Source of the DNA: Rhodoferax sp. GW822-FHT02A01
GTDB taxonomy: Bacteria > Pseudomonadota > Gammaproteobacteria > Burkholderiales > Burkholderiaceae_C
Direction of reading: 5' to 3'
DNA: 64,000 nt
NCBI RefSeq assembly: GCF_038784515.1
Contig: NZ_CP152376.1
Location: 3,720,001 to 3,784,000 of the forward strand
The notes under the pieces are model-generated. The model was not told where the DNA came from, made no database searches, and saw nothing but the letters and a program-made list of their open reading frames with translations. The position numbers and the translations under genes are program-made. Below are positions 17,851 through 25,904 of this stretch, piece after piece (the stretch's first letter is position 1; each line of letters opens with the position of its first letter).

Positions 17851-18053
17851 CGTCGATTCTTGAGTGGGTTGTCGCCCACTATTCCCCAGTCGGGTGGGCC
17901 CACGCCGGAGCCCAGGCCCGGCTTGGCGTTTTCCTGCACCTGATCCACATACCAAAGCGCCAGACCGGTCCCGCCGATCAGGATGATGGCGCCCACGACC
18001 AGCTTGAGTACTGTGACCCAGACGCTGGGCTCATCGTCGTCATCTTTTTTCAT
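17847..18053 (-). CDS. Small single-pass membrane protein of unknown function
   Basis: A 68-residue protein starting at ATG 18053 ([12 protein letters not shown]), which has GAGG eight bases upstream; longer in-frame starts lack this. One hydrophobic segment ([20 protein letters not shown], about residues 11-32) anchors it, with an acidic N-terminus and a Gly/Pro-rich C-terminal tail. No family is recognised. Its stop overlaps that of aroC in a convergent arrangement, and upstream is the control region of the polyol operon, from which it diverges. Confidence 0.65.
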   Translation of the reverse strand: MKKDDDDEPSVWVTVLKLVVGAIILIGGTGLALWYVDQVQENAKPGLGSGVGPPDWGIVGDNPLKNRR

Positions 18054-18125
18054 GCGATAGACCTCGGATACAGGCAGGGCCTGTGGTGTGGATTGCATTG
18101 TCTTCCAGGCGGCAGCACGTTCCAA

Positions 18126-18254
18126 GCAAGTATGCATTGGTTGATTGAAATGCGTACTATCTTTGCAGACATAGGTGTAAATACTAGGTATCTGGTGCAA
18201 ATAAGTATTTCAACTGGTATTGCAAGTATCGTTACTGCATCTGTGAGTCGGTAT
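18126..18254 (+). promoter_or_regulatory. AT-rich control region with repeats upstream of polyol operon
   Basis: The 274-base gap before the operon is clearly more AT-rich than its surroundings and carries short repeats: GCAAGTAT at 18126-18133 and 18222-18229, a related GCAAATAAGTAT at 18197-18208, and GGTAT at 18187, 18216 and 18250 (29 and 34 bases apart, about three helical turns each). Spaced direct repeats of this kind suit an AraC-family activator, and one is encoded at the operon's end. No clear -35/-10 pair was identified. Inference only. Confidence 0.4.
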
Positions 18255-18327
18255 CTTTCACCTGTCAGTGCTGGTTGCACTCAGGCATTGAGCACAGACC
18301 TCTTCTCATCACTCTGGAGACAACAAC

Positions 18328-19641
18328 ATGAAACTCAAATCCCGCGTAGCTACGGCTGCAGCATTACTGGTATCCCTGTGCGGGCTGTCTGCATCGGCCA
18401 CCGAACTGGTGATTGCCACCGTCAACAACGGTCACATGATCGAGATGCAAAAGCTCGGAAAGAACTTTGAGCAAGCCAATCCGGACATCAAGCTCAAATG
18501 GGTCACGCTGGAAGAAGGCGTGCTGCGTCAGCGCGTGACGACCGACATCGCAACCAAGGGCGGTCAGTTCGACGTCATGACCATCGGCATGTACGAAACC
18601 CCAATCTGGGGCAAGAAGGGCTGGCTCAAGGAACTAAAGACCGACGCAGCCTATGACGTCGATGACCTGCTACCCGCCATGCGCGACGGCCTGTCCGTGG
18701 ATGGCAAGCTGTTTGCCGCTCCCTTCTACGGCGAGAGCTCCATGCTCATGTACCGCAAGGATCTGACCGACAAGGCCGGCATCAAGTTCGAAGGCCGCCC
18801 CACCTGGGACCAGGTGCGTGATGCTGCTGCCAAGATCAATGACCCCAAGAACGGCGTGTACGGCATCTGCTTGCGCGGCAAGCCGGGCTGGGGTGACAAC
18901 ATGGCCTTCCTGTCGACCATGGCCAACAGCTTTGGCGCCCAGTGGTTTGACATGAAGTGGAAGCCCCAGCTCGAGTCCAAGCCCTGGAAGGATGCAGTCA
19001 CGTTCTACGTGGATTTGCTGACCAAGTACGGCCCGCCCGGATCCTCTGCCAATAGCTTCAATGAAATCCTGGCCCTGTACAACGAAGGCAAGTGCGGCAT
19101 GTGGATTGACGCCACCATCGCAGCATCCTTCATCACTGACCCCAAGCAGTCCAAAGTGGCTGACAAGGTGGCGTTCGCACAAGGTCCCTACAGCGTGACG
19201 CAAAAGGGCGCCAACTGGCTGTGGGCATGGGCACTGGCCATTCCGGCCGGCACCAAGAACGCGGACGCTGCACAGAAGTTCATCAGCTGGGCAACCTCCA
19301 AGGACTACATCAACCTGGTGGGCAAGACCAATGGTTGGGCCCACGTACCCACAGGTACCCGCAAGTCCACCTATGCCAATGCGGAATTCCAGAAGGCTGC
19401 CGTGTTTGCAGCGGCTGAAAAAGCAGCCATTGACTCTGCCAACCCCAACGACAGCACGCTGCCCAAGTCTCCGTACGTGGGCGTGCAGTTTGCGGCCATC
19501 CCCGAGTTCCAGGCGATTGGTATCGCCGTGGGTCAGCAGATGAGCGCGGCTCTGGCTGGCAAGACCACGGTGGATGCGGCGCTGAAGGCATCGCAGGCTG
19601 CGGCGGAGCGCGAAATGACCAAGGGCGGCTACTACAAATAA
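18328..19641 (+). CDS. smoE: Polyol ABC transporter, periplasmic substrate-binding protein (SmoE/MtlE-like)
   Basis: A 437-residue periplasmic binding protein of extracellular solute-binding family 1. The signal peptide (MKLKSRVATAAALLVSLCGLSASA) is cut before TELVIATVNN. The mature part carries family features such as FDVMTIGMYETPIWGKKGWLKEL and YGESSMLMYRKDL, and resembles sorbitol/mannitol-binding proteins SmoE/MtlE as I recall them. It is the first and presumably most highly translated gene of the operon; a strong hairpin follows its stop, as in other ABC operons where the binding protein is made in excess. A GGAG-type site precedes the ATG. The polyol actually bound is not determined. 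Confidence 0.88.
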   Translation: MKLKSRVATAAALLVSLCGLSASATELVIATVNNGHMIEMQKLGKNFEQANPDIKLKWVTLEEGVLRQRVTTDIATKGGQFDVMTIGMYETPIWGKKGWLKELKTDAAYDVDDLLPAMRDGLSVDGKLFAAPFYGESSMLMYRKDLTDKAGIKFEGRPTWDQVRDAAAKINDPKNGVYGICLRGKPGWGDNMAFLSTMANSFGAQWFDMKWKPQLESKPWKDAVTFYVDLLTKYGPPGSSANSFNEILALYNEGKCGMWIDATIAASFITDPKQSKVADKVAFAQGPYSVTQKGANWLWAWALAIPAGTKNADAAQKFISWATSKDYINLVGKTNGWAHVPTGTRKSTYANAEFQKAAVFAAAEKAAIDSANPNDSTLPKSPYVGVQFAAIPEFQAIGIAVGQQMSAALAGKTTVDAALKASQAAAEREMTKGGYYK

Positions 19642-19672
19642 GGATCATTGGGCTACTGCGCGGCCTGATCTG

Positions 19673-19721
19673 ACGCGCGTGGTGCTCGCCGTACGAGAGT
19701 ACGGCTGTGCGCCCCGCGCGC
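19673..19721 (+). repeat. Long hairpin between binding-protein and permease genes
   Basis: The core is a perfect 7-bp stem GCCGTAC-GAGA-GTACGGC (19688-19705), extended outward by imperfectly complementary GC-rich arms (CGCGCG-rich on the left, CGCGCG-rich on the right) to about 20 pairs with mismatches. There is no following T-run. Position after the first gene of an ABC operon suggests it protects the upstream mRNA end from 3' exonucleases and lowers permease expression; the adjoining sequence AAGCCGCTCGCTACGC looks related to the element at 21.5 kb. Confidence 0.75.
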
Positions 19722-19825
19722 CACCTCAAGCCGCTCGCTACGCCCACTGAACCTTATTTGATGACCCTTTTCAGGGCATCCGATTTCACGCATTCCAAAC
19801 CTACAACAACGATGAACTGCGCCCT

Positions 19826-20686
19826 ATGAAACGACTATTGCCACGCCTGCTGCTCACTCCTGCAGTGGCGTCCTTACTGCTGTGGATGATCGTCCCGTTG
19901 GTGATGAGCATCTACTTTGCTTTCATCCGCTACAACCTGATGCAGCCCGAGGTCACAGGTTTTGCCGGACTGGAGAATTTCCAATACTTCCTGACCGATC
20001 CGTCCTTTTCCGTGGCGGTGATGAATACGCTGCTGCTGCTGGGTAGCGTGATCGTGGTGACGGTGCTGTTCGGCATTGGCATCGCACTGCTGATCGATGA
20101 TCCTTTTCCTGGCCGTGGCGCAGTGCGGTTGTTGCTGATCTCGCCATTCTTCGTCATGCCCACGGTCAATGCCCTGCTGTGGAAGCACATGATGATGAAC
20201 CCGATTTACGGGGTGCTGGCACAGGTCTGGAAGTTCTTTGGCGCCACGCCGATTGACTGGCTCACCGACTTCCCGTTGGGCTCGGTGATCATCATGGTGT
20301 CCTGGCAATGGCTGCCGTTTGCAGCGCTGATTTTCATGACGGCGCTGCAGAGCATGAACCGCGAGCAGCTGGAAGCGGCGCGCATGGATGGTGCGACCTA
20401 CCTGCAGCAACTGCGCTACCTCTACATCCCGCATCTAGGCCGCTCCATGGCAGTGGTGGTAATGATCGAGATGATCTTTCTGCTCAGTGTCTTCGCCGAG
20501 ATCTACACCACCACGGGTGGCGGCCCCGGTGATGCGAGCACCAATGTGGCCTTCCTGATCTTCAAGCAGGCGCTGCTGAATTTTGACGCTGGCGTGGCCT
20601 CTGCCGGTGCCTTGTTTGCAGTGGTGCTGGCCAATATTGCAGCCGCATTCCTGATCCGCATGGTCGGCAAGAACCTGGACAAATAA
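19826..20686 (+). CDS. smoF: Polyol ABC transporter permease (SmoF/MtlF-like)
   Basis: A 286-residue inner-membrane permease of the MalF type with six hydrophobic segments. The conserved cytoplasmic EAA loop that contacts the ATPase reads EAARMDGATYLQQLRYLYIPHL (near residue 180). The ATG at 19826 has a poor ribosome site, and a five-codon mini-frame (ATG 19812 to TGA 19829) overlaps it, so translation may depend on coupling. The start lies 184 bases after the binding-protein gene and beyond the hairpin. It pairs with the next gene to form the transport channel. Confidence 0.9.
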   Translation: MKRLLPRLLLTPAVASLLLWMIVPLVMSIYFAFIRYNLMQPEVTGFAGLENFQYFLTDPSFSVAVMNTLLLLGSVIVVTVLFGIGIALLIDDPFPGRGAVRLLLISPFFVMPTVNALLWKHMMMNPIYGVLAQVWKFFGATPIDWLTDFPLGSVIIMVSWQWLPFAALIFMTALQSMNREQLEAARMDGATYLQQLRYLYIPHLGRSMAVVVMIEMIFLLSVFAEIYTTTGGGPGDASTNVAFLIFKQALLNFDAGVASAGALFAVVLANIAAAFLIRMVGKNLDK

Positions 20687-20687
20687 C

Positions 20688-21518
20688 ATGGCACGACGCT
20701 CCAAATACCCTCCGGCACTCATCGTGCGCACGCTGTGCGCCTGGGCAGTCACGCTGCTGCTGTTCTTCCCTCTGGGATGGCTGGTGCTCACCGCCTTCAA
20801 GACCGAGTTGCAAGCCATCTCGGTGCCGCCGCTGCTGTTCTTCAAACCGACGTTTGCCAACTTCGTGGAAGTGCAGGAGCGTAGCGACTATCTGCTCTAT
20901 GCCAAGAACTCGGTGGTGACCAGTGTCATGTCCACCTTGCTGGGCCTGGCGATCGCTGCTCCGGCGGCCTATTCCATGGCCTTCTTCCGCAGCAAGCGGA
21001 CCAAGGACATCCTGATGTGGATGCTCTCCACCAAGATGATGCCGGCCGTGGGTGCGCTGGTCCCCATTTACGTACTGGCGCAAAGTGCGGGTCTGCTGGA
21101 CACGCAACTGGCGCTGGTGATCATCTTCACGCTGTCCAACCTGCCCATCATGGTGTGGATGCTGTATTCCCATTTCAAGGACATACCGCACGAAATCCTG
21201 GAAGCGGCCCGCATGGATGGCGCCACGCTGTGGCAGGAATTCCGCCGCGTGTTGTTGCCGCTGGCCGTGGGTGGCCTGGCATCCACCGGGCTGCTGTGCC
21301 TGGTGCTGTCGTGGAACGAAGCCTTCTGGAGCCTGAACCTCAGCTCGGCCAAGGCCGGCACGCTGGCCACGCTGATTGCCAGCTACTCCAGTCCGGAAGG
21401 GTTGTTCTGGGCCAAGCTGTCTGCTGCCTCGCTCATGGCGATTGCGCCCATCGTGGTGTTTGGCTGGTTCAGCCAGAAGCAGCTGGTGCAGGGGCTCACC
21501 TTCGGAGCGGTGAAGTAG
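20688..21518 (+). CDS. smoG: Polyol ABC transporter permease (SmoG/MtlG-like)
   Basis: A 276-residue permease of the MalG type, partner of the preceding permease, with only one base between the genes. Six hydrophobic segments are visible, and the EAA loop is EAARMDGATLWQEFRRVLLPLAVGG (near residue 170). The sequence WMLSTKMMPAVGALVPIYVLAQ is typical of sorbitol/mannitol permeases of this branch. The gene ends at a 155-base structured spacer before the ATPase gene. Confidence 0.9.
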   Translation: MARRSKYPPALIVRTLCAWAVTLLLFFPLGWLVLTAFKTELQAISVPPLLFFKPTFANFVEVQERSDYLLYAKNSVVTSVMSTLLGLAIAAPAAYSMAFFRSKRTKDILMWMLSTKMMPAVGALVPIYVLAQSAGLLDTQLALVIIFTLSNLPIMVWMLYSHFKDIPHEILEAARMDGATLWQEFRRVLLPLAVGGLASTGLLCLVLSWNEAFWSLNLSSAKAGTLATLIASYSSPEGLFWAKLSAASLMAIAPIVVFGWFSQKQLVQGLTFGAVK

Positions 21519-21529
21519 ATGGAACACCC

Positions 21530-21645
21530 CCCGGCTTGCTCGCTGCGCGTAGCCGCTTCCCCCCTTGCAGGGGGCGGTGCGAGCGGCCCGGCGAAGCCGG
21601 TTCCGCCGCACCCTTGGGTGGCACCCATGGCGCTCGGCGGTCTCA
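21530..21645. repeat. Multi-stem GC-rich intergenic element
   Basis: Between the second permease and ATPase genes lie several short palindromes in a row: CCCCC-TTGCA-GGGGG (21560-21574), CCGG-CGAA-CCGG-type pairing near 21588-21600, and CACCC-TT-GGGTG near 21617-21628. The run resembles the non-coding repeat elements I remember from Comamonadaceae gaps and shares GGCTTGCTCGCTGCGC-like sequence with the spacer at 19.7 kb. No gene is visible. Copy number cannot be judged from one window. Confidence 0.65.
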
Positions 21646-21673
21646 ATTCATAACAAGTATTAGGAGAAATCCA

Positions 21674-22735
21674 ATGGCGTACCTTCAGTTGCAAGGCATA
21701 GAAAAAGAGTTTGGCAATGTGCGCGTGATACGCGGCATTGACCTGCAGATCAACCAGGGCGAGTTCATCGTCTTTGTCGGCCCGTCAGGTTGCGGCAAGT
21801 CCACCTTGCTGCGTCTGATTGCGGGACTGGAAGAAACCACGGGTGGCAAGCTGATGCTCGATGGGCGGGACATCACCGATCAGCCTTCGAGCAAACGCGA
21901 CCTGGCCATGGTGTTCCAGAGCTATGCGCTGTATCCGCACATGAGCGTGTATGAAAACATGAGCTTTGCGCTCAAGCTTGCCAAGGTGGATGAAGCCGTC
22001 ATCAAGGAAAAGGTAGGGCGTGCGGCAGCCATTCTCAACCTCACCAACTACCTGGAGCGCACACCCAAAGAGCTGTCCGGCGGCCAGCGCCAACGCGTTG
22101 CCATCGGCCGGGCCATTGTGCGTGCGCCCAAGGTGTTCTTGTTCGACGAGCCACTCTCCAATCTGGATGCAGCGCTGCGCGGCCAGACACGCATCGAGAT
22201 AGCCAAGTTGCACCGCGACCTGGGCGCCACCACCATCTACGTGACCCATGACCAGGTGGAAGCCATGACCCTGGCGGACCGCGTCGTGGTGTTGCGTGAC
22301 GGCAAGATCGAGCAGGTGGGTACGCCGCTGGAGCTCTACGATCGCCCGGCCAACCAGTTCGTGGCGCAGTTCATAGGCACACCGCAGATGAATGTGGTGG
22401 CAGCCAAGGATGTGCAGGCACTGGTGCAGAGCACAGCGCTGCCGGTGCAGCCCGACGGCTTCATCGGCTTGCGTCCGGAAAACATCACCCTGTGCGCGCC
22501 TGCACAGGGGCAGCTCACGGGCAAGGTCGAGCTGGTGGAGGCCTTGGGCGCAGAGACATTGGTCTATGTGTCCACCGACACCGGCGTGCAACTGGTGTCC
22601 CGCCAGAACGAGCGCACCGAGCTGACGCCGGGCCGTTCCGTGGGCATGCAGATCGATGTGGATGCTGCGCATCTGTTTGACGCGCAAGGCCGCATCACGC
22701 GTACGGGCAAAGCCCGGGAAACACGGGTTCACTAG
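21674..22735 (+). CDS. smoK: Polyol ABC transporter ATP-binding protein (SmoK/MalK family)
   Basis: A 353-residue ATPase that energises the transporter. Start ATG 21674 follows TAGGAG at an eight-base distance. The nucleotide-binding domain has Walker A GPSGCGKST (near residue 36), the signature LSGGQRQRVAIGRA (near 135), Walker B VFLFDEPLSNLDA and the switch histidine in VTHDQVEAM. The C-terminal part is a MalK-type TOBE/OB domain (IGLRPENITLC, from about 235), where regulatory contacts are made in related systems. It ends two bases before the dehydrogenase start. Confidence 0.93.
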   Translation: MAYLQLQGIEKEFGNVRVIRGIDLQINQGEFIVFVGPSGCGKSTLLRLIAGLEETTGGKLMLDGRDITDQPSSKRDLAMVFQSYALYPHMSVYENMSFALKLAKVDEAVIKEKVGRAAAILNLTNYLERTPKELSGGQRQRVAIGRAIVRAPKVFLFDEPLSNLDAALRGQTRIEIAKLHRDLGATTIYVTHDQVEAMTLADRVVVLRDGKIEQVGTPLELYDRPANQFVAQFIGTPQMNVVAAKDVQALVQSTALPVQPDGFIGLRPENITLCAPAQGQLTGKVELVEALGAETLVYVSTDTGVQLVSRQNERTELTPGRSVGMQIDVDAAHLFDAQGRITRTGKARETRVH

Positions 22736-22737
22736 AC

Positions 22738-24153
22738 ATGCAAGACACATCCAAACCCTTGGTCATGCTCCATCTGGGGCTGGGTTCCTTCCACCGCGCA
22801 CACCAGGCGGTGTACCTGCACCAGTTGCAGCAAAGTGGCGACACGCGCTGGTCCTTGGCTGGCGGCAATATTCGCCCTGACATGGCTGAGACGATTGAGG
22901 CGCTGATTGCGCAGGACGGCGCTTACACGCTGGAGACGGTCACGCCGCAAGGCGAGCGCACTTACACACGCATCACATCCATCCATACCGTGGTGCGTCA
23001 CGACCCCATGCTCTCGGGACTGATCCGCCTGGGTGCAGACCCGCAGACACGCATCATCTCGTTTACCGTGACGGAAGCGGGCTATTACCTGGATGCCAAG
23101 GACCGTCTGGACCTGGGCTTTGCCGATCTGCAGGCGGACCTGGATGCCATCCGCGCTGGCAGGGCCGGCAGCACCATCTATGGCGCACTCACCGCCATCC
23201 TCAAGGCGCGCATGCAGGCCAAGGCAGGAGCGGTGACGCTACTCAACTGCGACAACCTGCGGCACAACGGTGACCGCTCACGCAGCGGATTGCTGCAGTT
23301 TCTGGAACTGCTGGGGGACACCGAACTGCTGGACTGGGTGAAAGCCCACACCAGCAGCCCCAACGCCATGGTGGACCGCATCACGCCGCGCCCCACAGCG
23401 GAAGTGCGTGCGCGCGTGAAAGCCGCCACCGGTGTGGATGATGCAGCCGCCCTCATGGGTGAGAGCTTCATCCAGTGGGTGATTGAGGACAACTTCATCG
23501 CTGGCCGCCCTGAGTGGGAGACCGTAGGCGTGGAAATGGTGCAGTCGGTGCAGGCCTATGAAGAGGCCAAGATCCGCCTGCTCAATGCCACGCACAGCTG
23601 CATTGCCTGGGCTGGCACTCTGATCGGCTACACCTACATCCACGAAGGCACGCATGATGCCGACATCCGCAAGTTCGCCTACGACTATGTGACGGACGAT
23701 GTGATCCCGGTGCTGGACACGCCCGAGCACCCGTGCCCCATCAACTTGGCGCAGTACCGCGACGTGGTGTTGGATCGCTTTGGCAACCCCGCCATAGCAG
23801 ACACCAACCAGCGTGTGGCCATGGACGGTTTTTCCAAGATTCCGGGCTTCATCGCTCCAACCATCCGCGAGCGTCTGGCGCGTGGCGAGTCCATAGACAG
23901 CGTGGCCATCTTGCCCGCGCTGTTTCTGGCGTATCTGCAGCGTTGGCACGCCGGCCAGATCCACTACACCTACCAGGACCAGGCCATGGAGCCGGCTGTG
24001 GCACATGCCATCTGCGACGCCGCCGATCCGATAGCCGCCTTCTGTGCGGATGCCACCTTGTGGGGCCCGCAGGCACAAGACCAGCGTCTGGTTGCAGCAC
24101 TGCGTGGCGCCTATGCCCGCGTTCAGACATTTATTCAGAGGAAGTCAGCATGA
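22738..24153 (+). CDS. dalD: D-arabinitol 4-dehydrogenase-type polyol dehydrogenase (mannitol dehydrogenase family)
   Basis: NAD-dependent long-chain polyol dehydrogenase of 471 residues, expected to oxidise D-arabinitol to D-xylulose. The nucleotide-binding start LHLGLGSFHRAHQAVYLHQL and the stretches FTVTEAGYYLD, LLNCDNLRHNGDRS, MVDRITPRP and HSCIAWAGTLIG match Klebsiella DalD as I recall it more closely than mannitol 2-dehydrogenase. The catalytic set is present as Lys278, Asn283 and His286 in YEEAKIRLLNATH. Related enzymes also take mannitol or sorbitol, so the substrate is a strong guess rather than a fact. It overlaps the next gene by 4 bases (ATGA). Confidence 0.85.
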   Translation: MQDTSKPLVMLHLGLGSFHRAHQAVYLHQLQQSGDTRWSLAGGNIRPDMAETIEALIAQDGAYTLETVTPQGERTYTRITSIHTVVRHDPMLSGLIRLGADPQTRIISFTVTEAGYYLDAKDRLDLGFADLQADLDAIRAGRAGSTIYGALTAILKARMQAKAGAVTLLNCDNLRHNGDRSRSGLLQFLELLGDTELLDWVKAHTSSPNAMVDRITPRPTAEVRARVKAATGVDDAAALMGESFIQWVIEDNFIAGRPEWETVGVEMVQSVQAYEEAKIRLLNATHSCIAWAGTLIGYTYIHEGTHDADIRKFAYDYVTDDVIPVLDTPEHPCPINLAQYRDVVLDRFGNPAIADTNQRVAMDGFSKIPGFIAPTIRERLARGESIDSVAILPALFLAYLQRWHAGQIHYTYQDQAMEPAVAHAICDAADPIAAFCADATLWGPQAQDQRLVAALRGAYARVQTFIQRKSA

Positions 24154-24935
24154 CCCGTTTACAAGGCAAGCACGCATTGCTCACCGGCGCCGCCGGCGGT
24201 ATTGGATTCGCCGTGGCCCAGGCCTATGTGCGCGAAGGAGCCAAGTGCACGATTGCGGACATCGGCAAGACCCCATCCGTGTCCGTTTCCGATCTGATGG
24301 CGCGGTTTCCGGACGCGGTCCAGTATGTGCCTACGGACGTCACCCGTGCGGCCGATATCGATGCGCTGATCGCTACTGCCGAATCCCGCTTCGGTGCCAT
24401 CACCACGCTCTACAACAATGCGGCCATCTTTGACATGGCGCCGCTGCTGGAGAGCGATGAGGCGATGTACGACAAAATCTTCGCGGTCAACGTCAAGGGT
24501 GCCTTCTTCATCATGCAAAAGACGCTCGCGCACATGGTGGCCCACCAGGTGCAAGGTGGCTCGGTCATCAATATGGCATCACAGGCGGGTCGCCGGGGTG
24601 AGGCACTGGTGTCGCATTACTGCGCCAGCAAGGCAGCGGTCATCAGCTACACCCAGAGCGCCGCACTGGCAATGGCACCGCACAAGATCCGGGTCAACGG
24701 CATTGCGCCCGGCGTGATCGCCACACCCATGTGGGCCCATGTGGACGCACTGTTTGCCAAATACGAGAACCTGCCCATCGGCGAAAAGAAGAAGCGGGTG
24801 GGTGAGGCTGTTCCACTGGGTTACATGGGCGACCCCAACGACATCTGCGGTGCAGCGGTTTTCCTGGCCAGTGACGAAGCCTCCTACATCACGGCGCAGA
24901 CGCTCAACGTGGATGGCGGCAACGTCATGTCTTGA
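24150..24935 (+). CDS. smoS: Sorbitol/galactitol dehydrogenase-type SDR (SmoS-like)
   Basis: Short-chain dehydrogenase of 261 residues. The cofactor motif TGAAGGIGFA, NNAA, the catalytic serine in INMASQAGRRGEALVSHYCASK, and the YxxxK pair are all present. The stretch MASQAGRRGEAL and the C-terminal KYENLPIGEKKKRVGEAVPLG closely resemble Rhodobacter SmoS (sorbitol to fructose, also galactitol) as I remember it. Translationally coupled to the preceding dehydrogenase. The operon thus has two polyol oxidoreductases from different superfamilies, which suggests more than one polyol is used. Confidence 0.88.
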   Translation: MTRLQGKHALLTGAAGGIGFAVAQAYVREGAKCTIADIGKTPSVSVSDLMARFPDAVQYVPTDVTRAADIDALIATAESRFGAITTLYNNAAIFDMAPLLESDEAMYDKIFAVNVKGAFFIMQKTLAHMVAHQVQGGSVINMASQAGRRGEALVSHYCASKAAVISYTQSAALAMAPHKIRVNGIAPGVIATPMWAHVDALFAKYENLPIGEKKKRVGEAVPLGYMGDPNDICGAAVFLASDEASYITAQTLNVDGGNVMS

Positions 24936-24968
24936 GCTACAGTGCGCAAAATTCCTGAGTGAATTCCC

Positions 24969-25892
24969 GTGTCCAATAAGCCGCGTCAACTCAAACCCGA
25001 ACTGGAGCATGCCTATACGCGCTCTCCGGAGCTAGGCTATGAGCGCCCGGAGGAAGTGGGCATCATCCGCTGCCTGTCGCACGGCTTTCCCACGCCGCTG
25101 GCACGCTGGCACTACCACGACGAGTACGAGCTGCACCTGATCACCAGTACCTCGGGCAAGGCCTTTGTGGGCGACTGGATAGGCCAGTTCCAGCCCGGTC
25201 ATTTGGTGCTCACCGGCCCGCGCCTGCCGCACAACTGGGTCAGCATGGACTTGCCCGACGGTGGTGTGGCCGAGCGCGATCTGGTGATCCAGTTTCCACA
25301 TGCGCCCATCGAGGAGGCCAGTCGTCACGTGCCGGAAATGCGCGCCATATTGCCACTGCTGGAGCGCGCCAAGCATGGCATCGAATTCTTCGACCTGTAT
25401 CCGCAGGCCTTGGAGCATTGGCACAAGGTCAAGAATTCACAGGGGCTGGCCCGCTTCGGCGCGTTTTGCACGTTTCTCAATGAGCTGGCGCAGTGCAACG
25501 ACTACCGCCTGCTGTCCAATGCGCAGATCCAGAGTGTGGACAACGACGCACAGCTCGAGCAGATCAACGCCATTCTCAGCCGCATCACCGACAAGCTCAC
25601 CGAACCTTTGTCTGCCGCTTCGCTGGCCGAGGAGCTGGACATGACCGAGAGCCGCTTCTCGCGTTTCTTCCGTCGTGCCACCGGCAATACTTTCACCGAT
25701 TTTGTAAACCATGTGCGCATCAACCGCGCTTGTCAGTTCCTGATGGAGTCGGACCGGCAGATCACCAGCATTGCCTATGAGGTCGGATTCAACAACATCG
25801 CCAATTTCAACCGACGCTTTCTGGACATCAAAGGCATGACGCCACGCGAGTTCCGTCGCCAGGTGGCCAACCGCTTTGGCGTCAAGGCCTGA
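24969..25892 (+). CDS. AraC-family transcriptional regulator of polyol operon
   Basis: A 307-residue regulator. An N-terminal cupin-like sensing domain (RWHYHDEYELHLI, FVGDWIGQFQPGHLVLTGPRLPHNW, residues about 35-95) is followed by two helix-turn-helix motifs at the C-terminus (SAASLAEELDMTESRFSRFFRRATG and ITSIAYEVGFNNIANFNRRF). The start is GTG 24969; no nearby ATG fits. It lies 33 bases after the SDR gene, so it is probably the last gene of the operon and controls it in response to the incoming polyol, perhaps through the repeats at 18.1-18.25 kb. It ends 12 bases from the convergent patatin gene. Confidence 0.88.
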   Translation: MSNKPRQLKPELEHAYTRSPELGYERPEEVGIIRCLSHGFPTPLARWHYHDEYELHLITSTSGKAFVGDWIGQFQPGHLVLTGPRLPHNWVSMDLPDGGVAERDLVIQFPHAPIEEASRHVPEMRAILPLLERAKHGIEFFDLYPQALEHWHKVKNSQGLARFGAFCTFLNELAQCNDYRLLSNAQIQSVDNDAQLEQINAILSRITDKLTEPLSAASLAEELDMTESRFSRFFRRATGNTFTDFVNHVRINRACQFLMESDRQITSIAYEVGFNNIANFNRRFLDIKGMTPREFRRQVANRFGVKA

Positions 25893-25904
25893 AGCGTCCG
25901 TCGA

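Noticed and set aside
21017..21660. Upstream extension of the ATPase gene frame
   Set aside because: The frame stays open through the second permease gene and structured spacer, but the ribosome site TAGGAG and the family start support ATG 21674.
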